Shown here piece after piece: positions 59,001-64,000 of a stretch of DNA of 64,000 nucleotides (position 1 is its first letter; each line of letters opens with the position of its first letter). Source of the stretch: Hanleya hanleyi (Eukaryota; Mollusca; Polyplacophora; Lepidopleurida; Hanleyidae); NCBI GenBank assembly GCA_036873755.1, contig JAVTVY010025325.1:1-64000 (forward strand), given 5' to 3'. A model generated the notes under the pieces. It worked only from the letters and a program-made list of their open reading frames with translations. It was not told where the DNA came from and made no database searches. The position numbers and the translations under genes are program-made.

Positions 59001-60552
59001 TGTCTATGCATTATCTCCACATATATTCATCCACGAGGGGCTATTTGTTTTTGCGTTCTCTCAAGATACAAAAATCTGCTAGAGGCAGTTTGTTTGTGCA
59101 ATATCTCTGGGTATTTTCATCCACGAGGAGCAGTTTGTCCGTGCATTATTTCCATTTCCACATAATCTTGACTATTATTGCTTGCTACCAAACTTGGATT
59201 ATCCTATCAAAGATCCAATGAATTATTAAACCAATGAATTAGCATACATTGTCAAGTCAACATCAATCTATTGACTGCTAGTATATGTATAAGTTTTCTT
59301 GCATGATTATTCAGGTGAGGAGATCAAACATCCTGTGGGGAACTTTGTAATGTCACATGAAGACGACTACAAAATTGCTTATGTTCATTTGGTATGTATA
59401 AGTTAATAGATTCTTTTGTCCAGACAGTAACTCATTTGCCACAATTATATCTATCTATGTTCAGTAGAGGTTGAGGTCGATGTTAAAGTTTTTGGACTTT
59501 ATTCTGTCAAAAACTTATGCACTCCACCACCTACCTCCTTTTCTACACCCCTGCCTCCCCCTCCCCCCCCCCTCCCCCCGCGATATATTCTGGAAGCTCG
59601 CATTACCGAGAGTTAATTATTTAACTCTTTATATACTCTTACCTGTTGGCCTCGATCTTGATTTCTTGTTTGATTATTGGAGTGTTCTGATCATATTCTC
59701 TCAGACAGGTCAGAAAATGTTCTAATCCTATGAGCCGCACTGAATAATACACTCTGCATGCAGACAACCAGTTTGTGTATTGCATTTGCATTGCTGAGAT
59801 TATCAATGTGAGAATCTCTTCTCTCTCAGATATCTGCATGAATCCTTCCTGGACCCACAAAACTTTAAAACCTGATGATTGTGTCTGCTCAGATGTGACC
59901 CAATTCTTACAATGTCTCTTCATCGGATTTTGATGCAATGGTTCATAAGGCTGCAGAGTGTACTGTTTGGAAGAGTGTCCCAGATATACTCAATCATATA
60001 CATGTAGGGTGGCCCAATAAGAATATCTCAGTCAAGTTCCTAGATTTCTTCTGTACAAATATATTTGTGTCGAAAATCTTATAATTTCAATATACCATAG
60101 TATGCTACTACTACAGAATCATAGCAACTTGTATCAAAAATTGATTACACTAAAAAGAAGCTTCAGCTCACCATTTCTTTAACACTAAATGGTTTTTGTT
60201 TGTTTTTTTTGCTACCTGACAAACTATTGTTGGTCTAGACATGTACTGTAAATAGTAATTTCAGGCCGGAATAGCTCCTAAAACCAAAACTAGGAGAGCA
60301 GTCCAGTGTTTTTGTTATTGAGCTCCTTTATTGACAAGGCCTGTTAATGGTCACATAGTACATGTATGTTTATTCAACTCTTTTGTATTGATATTACAGG
60401 CTGAGGGACACACCTTCGTATTTCCAGAAATTGTAGACTCCAAGTCAGGATATGAACGAAAGATGAGTGACTTTAAAAAATTACAGGAAGCTGAGGATGC
60501 TGAGAAAATGAAACACTGGGACAAATTAAGTATTCCTCCTTGGTTTAGGTAA
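56017..60552 (+). CDS. MRPL23: Mitochondrial ribosomal protein L23 (uL23m), first exon missing
   Basis: Four exons join in phase: 56017-56166, 57476-57558, 59315-59391, 60400-60552. They give about 154 residues, against 153 in human. The peptide follows human MRPL23 throughout: YPIYQKGNPQLRVFLPQFWM (human YPLYRLGGPQLRVF), then MSKLDVKNYLEKIYKVPVLN (human LRNYLEGIYNVPV), DDYKIAYVHLAEGHTFVFPE (human DYKVAYVQLAHGQTFTFPD) and the C-terminal IPPWFR (human VPSWFGL). uL23m sits at the exit of the mitochondrial large-subunit tunnel. Exon 56017 opens on the third base of a codon, so a short upstream exon with the ATG (only a few codons, as in human) remains unplaced. The 5' splice site of the 56017-56166 exon is repeated about 14 times in the intron. 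Confidence 0.93.
56120..57325 (+). repeat. 67-bp array of MRPL23 exon end plus donor
   Basis: Unit: 47 exonic bases (gagaaagagtatcctcctca through attgtccatcccca) plus gtaagttcaagatataatct. The copy at 56120-56166 is the real exon end. Donor-equivalent positions follow at 56233 and 56300, and then every 67 bp from 56628 to 57298, interrupted by an insertion at about 56346-56585. Copies differ by a few substitutions (ctc/ctt, gcc/acc, aaga/aata). 67 is not a multiple of three and the donor reads cagtaa, so using a later donor would end translation early. Confidence 0.95.
56346..56585. mobile_element. Insertion in the MRPL23 array, possibly Penelope-like
   Basis: About 240 bp break the 67-bp periodicity. 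Read on the minus strand it has cctgaagatgacaaataaaa and ttttgtcgaaatattgagac. The ctgaaga...gaaa arrangement resembles hammerhead-like repeats of Penelope-type retroelements. Only a short end piece is present. Confidence 0.4.
58214..59150 (+). repeat. 80-bp tandem array in MRPL23 intron
   Basis: Units start cagtatgtccagatatattt and include gagcagtttgtctgggcatt, atctccaggtatattcatct and gtaaggggcag. Starts at 58351, 58431 and 58511, then 58622, 58702, 58782 and 58862 show an 80-bp period with one longer unit. The last 250 bp are diverged half-units. It lies upstream of the exon at 59315 and does not copy an exon. Confidence 0.9.
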
Positions 60553-62290
60553 TATCATGCTGAATCGGATTACAGCATGGGACAAAAATGGAAATTGTGT
60601 GAAATGTAGTAGGAAATTGAGGATTGCTGACCCTGGGTCTCGGCACCATAATTGGAACAGTACTTCTCGTGACTTGCAAGATCTGTTATCCAAAGATGGA
60701 TTGGCTCACATATTGGGTGTGATAATTGTGCAAAGGAGTATCAACAACAAACAGCTCTACTGTCTTGGAATGACAATCACATGAAATGGAGAGTTTGCTT
60801 TTCCGACAGATTTGTTTTGATTATTAAATCCATGAAATAACCTATTTAGAAGTGTTTCTCTGTGTATGTTTAGATGTATTGTGCAGCAAATCCTGGGAAT
60901 ATGAACCAAGCATGGGACTCGGCGAAAGTGTCAGTTTGGAGAGTATGTCGGTTCTCTCGGGTTTTGCATTGGTAGTGGGAAGCAAAATGCGCCAAATGGT
61001 TTTGACAGGGTTTTTTCCTGGGGTCGGTATTCCCAAATTTCACTGTGAAACAAGATCTGTAAAAACTGGCATGTTAATAAACCAGCAAATTTTTAAATGC
61101 CAACAATTCGCATGTTACCTGCCAGGCTTAGATCTAGGGTCCCACAGCGTCCTTAAAAAGGACACTGGCATGAAATCAAATGACTGATTTTTGCATAAAA
61201 TCAAATGATTTTATTTCAGAATACATACTTGAAACAGCCAGAAAGTGAAGTGAAATGTGAACTGACAGTAAGTGTTGCAAGAATACACCAAAAAAATCCC
61301 AATGGACAAATTTTTCATCATATGTATGGCAAATTATGGACTTTCTGACTTCTTGCAAGACATCTTGGTAATTGCATTTTTTCAAATACGGGCAGTGTTA
61401 TTTCAAATAAGGACTCCGGTTAAAATATCTGGATCTAACCCTGCCTGCATAACAGTTTGATAATCATGTTTTCGGATAAATGGCAGACATGTAATCTCAT
61501 GTCTTGGCCAGGTAGGCGCATACAAATGCAGTGAAATGGAGTCGACCATGCTGTATAATTTGGTGCATCACAAATATGATAAGATTATTCCTATGAAGTA
61601 GGCTACCATCTACAAATTGACCGGTAGTCAGTGAGTCCATCCGAGACCTTTCGTCCGCAAAATAAGAAGAACCGTTGACATTAGTATCTAGATTTTTTGC
61701 ATGAAGGCGCATTAGGGGACTGTTACCAGCAAGTTCTGAGCTGACCTACTTTTGATGAAAATTTCTGGTGATTTTTGATGAAAATCACTGGTGATTCTGA
61801 CTTGAGATGCCCATCATAATATAGGCAGGATTTTCAAGAGTTCAGTGCGCATCGGAGTCCTAATGCCTACCCTACTTCGTAGGTCCTGTGACATTAGTCA
61901 CAATGCCATGTTTCAGTTTCTGTTGCTATTAGTCAAACCTGATTGAGAATTGAGATTTGTGGAACTTTTTATGTATTCAATAATAATATTTGGCATGATT
62001 GGTTTAACTGACAGAAGTTTCAGTAATAATGAGCTAAAAGCATAGTTACTAACAACAAGAAAATTGGCAGTTAGATGTGAGAAATGATGATCATGATGTA
62101 TTACGGTACTTCAGAAGATATTTTTAGTCAAGTAAAAGAAGTCCTGTATTTTAGGTTATTTGAGAGAAATCGGTTTGTTGTATAAATTTTAATGTATGTA
62201 AATGTTTTTGGTGTGTTTTGTTGATTTACTTCTGGATTTGCTGGGTTATCAACTTGTTTTTGTTGGAGTAGTACTTAGAATTAATTCTGT
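60553..62290. other. Downstream of MRPL23, no further gene recognised
   Basis: The first few hundred bases are probably the MRPL23 3' UTR, but a clear poly(A) site was not chosen. Later ORFs of 60-111 codons have no recognised domain. Confidence 0.4.
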
Positions 62291-62350
62291 TTGCTATACA
62301 GCTGAAATATTGCTGAACGCGATGTTAAATCTTAATTCTCTCTCTCTCGA
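62290..62350 (-). mobile_element. Solo SINE-tail variant
   Basis: The minus strand reads gagagagagaattaagattt then aacatcgcgttcagcaatat and ttcagctgta. This is the gagagaga-headed variant also seen near 10862 and 16715. Confidence 0.6.
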
Positions 62351-62513
62351 TCATGATGCATTGGACCATACTGATAGTGGTTAAATTCTGAACGATAAAT
62401 CATTACGATAATCCCTCTAATAATTCAATCACAGGAAGTGAAGTTTCTCACCTTGAAATATGGTGTGATTTATTAGAACAGAAAGTTAACAAAATGGTTC
62501 AAAATCATGCATA

Positions 62514-62736
62514 CGGTAATTCCCCTAATAATTCAATCACAGATAGTTCACTTTTCAACTCTGTTATTCAAACACAGAGAAAAAGTAACATTCCCATTCT
62601 TCATTCAAATTGAAGAAAAGTCATACAATGACAAAATGTGACACTTTGTAACTGATGCCATGGAGAACATTGCCAGATTTATCATTATGCCATTTTTGCT
62701 GCACTTCCTGTGATTGAATTATTAGGGGAATTACCG
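62514..62736. mobile_element. 223-bp TA-flanked MITE
   Basis: Inverted ends CGGTAATTCCCCTAATAATT and its complement, extending about 28 bp (to caatcacag). TA is present on both sides (62512-62513 and 62737-62738). A partial, diverged copy of its left end lies just upstream at 62404-62440, and related fragments are at 78-100 and 9030-9060. Confidence 0.85.
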
Positions 62737-62799
62737 TAATCCATTATTTCTCCACTATTTTAATGATTTTATAGGATGGTAAAGGGGGTGCTAGGTACG

Positions 62800-63017
62800 G
62801 CGTATAGCGTTGGACATACCGGTTCTCGTCAGATCACCAAAGTTAAGCAACGTTAAGCTCAGTCAATACTTGGATGGGTGACTGGGTGCTGTACTGGCTG
62901 GGCTGATTGGTGTCCAGGGTAATAGAAACTGTGAGCACTCTCGTGTTCTGGCACATGTAGGCACCTTCGTGATAGGACTGAAACAAGGTTTAAATCCTAC
63001 TACTCACTCGCTCCCTG
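62800..63017 (+). mobile_element. 5S rRNA-derived SINE, copy 3
   Basis: Plus-strand copy. The 5S-like head has accggttctcgtcagatcac, aaagttaagcaacgttaagc and ggatgggtgactgggtgctg. The tail has gagcactctcgtgttctggc, acatgtaggcaccttcgtga and ends ctactcactcgctccctg. It shows the best 5S similarity of the three copies, including both internal promoter segments. Confidence 0.9.
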
Positions 63018-63019
63018 AA

Positions 63020-64000
63020 AGCATGTTGAAGCTGGTCTTGTAGTTACAGCAACTAAAGAGAACTGTCATATAGAGTTAAAATGGAAAGAATATTCAGCCA
63101 TGATTTCTAAAAAAAAAAAAAAAAAAAATTTGGCAAGGGCACTGAATACCAATGGCAGCGTCAGAATATATCAGACAGTGATAGGAGCATGCCTTTTGCC
63201 AGCTAGTAGGCATTGTTTGAAAATTCTTACCCCATGATCATTATATCAGCGTAGTTCATCCCTCTGTAGAGTTCCTGAGGGATCATAACCGGGTTAACTG
63301 AATTTACACTATATCTGGTCGGTCATGAATTGGGACTGCAATAAATCTGTTGTATATGCCCGTCATTAGACAAGGTCATATAATATAATAGCGAGTGCTG
63401 TCTGCCCGTCTGATATTTGTGGCGACACACTCCCAGGGGGGTGAATAGGTTAAATAATTTTAGCTTGACGCAAGCTTCTGCATTATATGTAGATGGGGTG
63501 AGGCTTTGATCAGGATGATTGGGCTGAGTGAATTTAGAGCACTACAATGTGAACAAGATTTCGGTTCAATCCCCAATAATTGTAGCTAATGTACGCTCCC
63601 AAAATACAGGGGTTGTGGGATGGGATGAGGCTTAGTCTAGGAGATAGAGGATACACCAAACTGATGGCATTAGAGAGAAAACTATTGATTTTGATGGTGG
63701 GTCTCCACCTGTCTGGCTTTCAACTTCAATTCTCCAGGAAATATCTCTTGGAGGATACAAAATATAAATTGATGCCAAATGGGACAATTTCTGTGTTGCC
63801 CACAAAATTGATGTGAACACCAGTAGATCGGCACCAAAATTTACTTCAGGTCTGCCATGTGGGATCACAAATATTAAATCTGGTGAAATATGCCGGCATA
63901 TCTTGACATCTTATGGAATCGTGCTTCAAGGACAAATTAGGCTGAAATTGATCAGTGACCATAAACATGAAATCTTTTGATAGACAGTCCAAAAGTATGG
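63020..64000. other. No gene recognised to the window end
   Basis: Contains a run of about 20 A at about 63109-63128 and short ORFs only. Confidence 0.4.

Noticed and set aside
62800..62900. Functional 5S rRNA gene
   Set aside because: The 5S similarity is partial and runs directly into a SINE tail that is shared with two other copies. No 5S terminator follows at the right distance.

Overview
This is intron-rich animal nuclear DNA: GT-AG introns, AT-rich intergenic sequence, many DNA-transposon footprints and a 5S rRNA-derived SINE family. A recurring SINE-tail motif (a gtgagtgagtga run followed by tttaacgtcgctttcaacaa) and AGGTCA-rich repeats suggest a mollusc, probably a gastropod. That placement is inference from familiarity with such repeats, not from a search.

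Three host genes can be rebuilt exon by exon with consistent splice phases. (1) SAXO4/PPP1R32-like axonemal protein, minus strand, 12 coding exons, 5620-16491, 459 codons. (2) A Bcl-2-family gene on the minus strand, most like BCL2L14/Bcl-G, 6 coding exons, 36319-42237, 695 codons. It has a very long charged N-terminus, BH3/BH1/BH2-like motifs and no membrane anchor. (3) MRPL23, mitochondrial ribosomal protein uL23m, plus strand, 56017-60552, with the tiny first coding exon not located.

Mobile DNA fills the rest. 2991-3433 is a TIR element. 14812-15549, 45269-50295 and 62514-62736 are TA-flanked elements. 38637-38791 is a MITE with a 6-bp target duplication. 42755-43460 and 50708-51210 are fold-back palindromes. 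51253-54717 is a Mutator-like element with about 300-bp TIRs and a perfect 9-bp target duplication. Its 651-codon ORF joins the end of a MULE transposase, a SWIM finger, a Ulp1-type cysteine protease and a PHD-like finger. 19.7-28.3 kb is an approximately 8.6-kb block bounded by inverted arrays of about 180-bp repeats. It is filled with satellites and broken C2H2-type ORFs and contains no transposase I recognise.

The most striking pattern is that in all three host genes a minisatellite is built from the end of an exon plus its own 5' splice site: 57-bp units at 8.64-8.94 kb in SAXO4, degenerate units of about 40 bp at 37.06-37.90 kb in the Bcl-2 gene, and 67-bp units at 56.12-57.32 kb in MRPL23. 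Each array therefore holds many copies of a working-looking donor site. In SAXO4 the unit is exactly 19 codons and stays open, so alternative donor use could change protein length in 19-residue steps.
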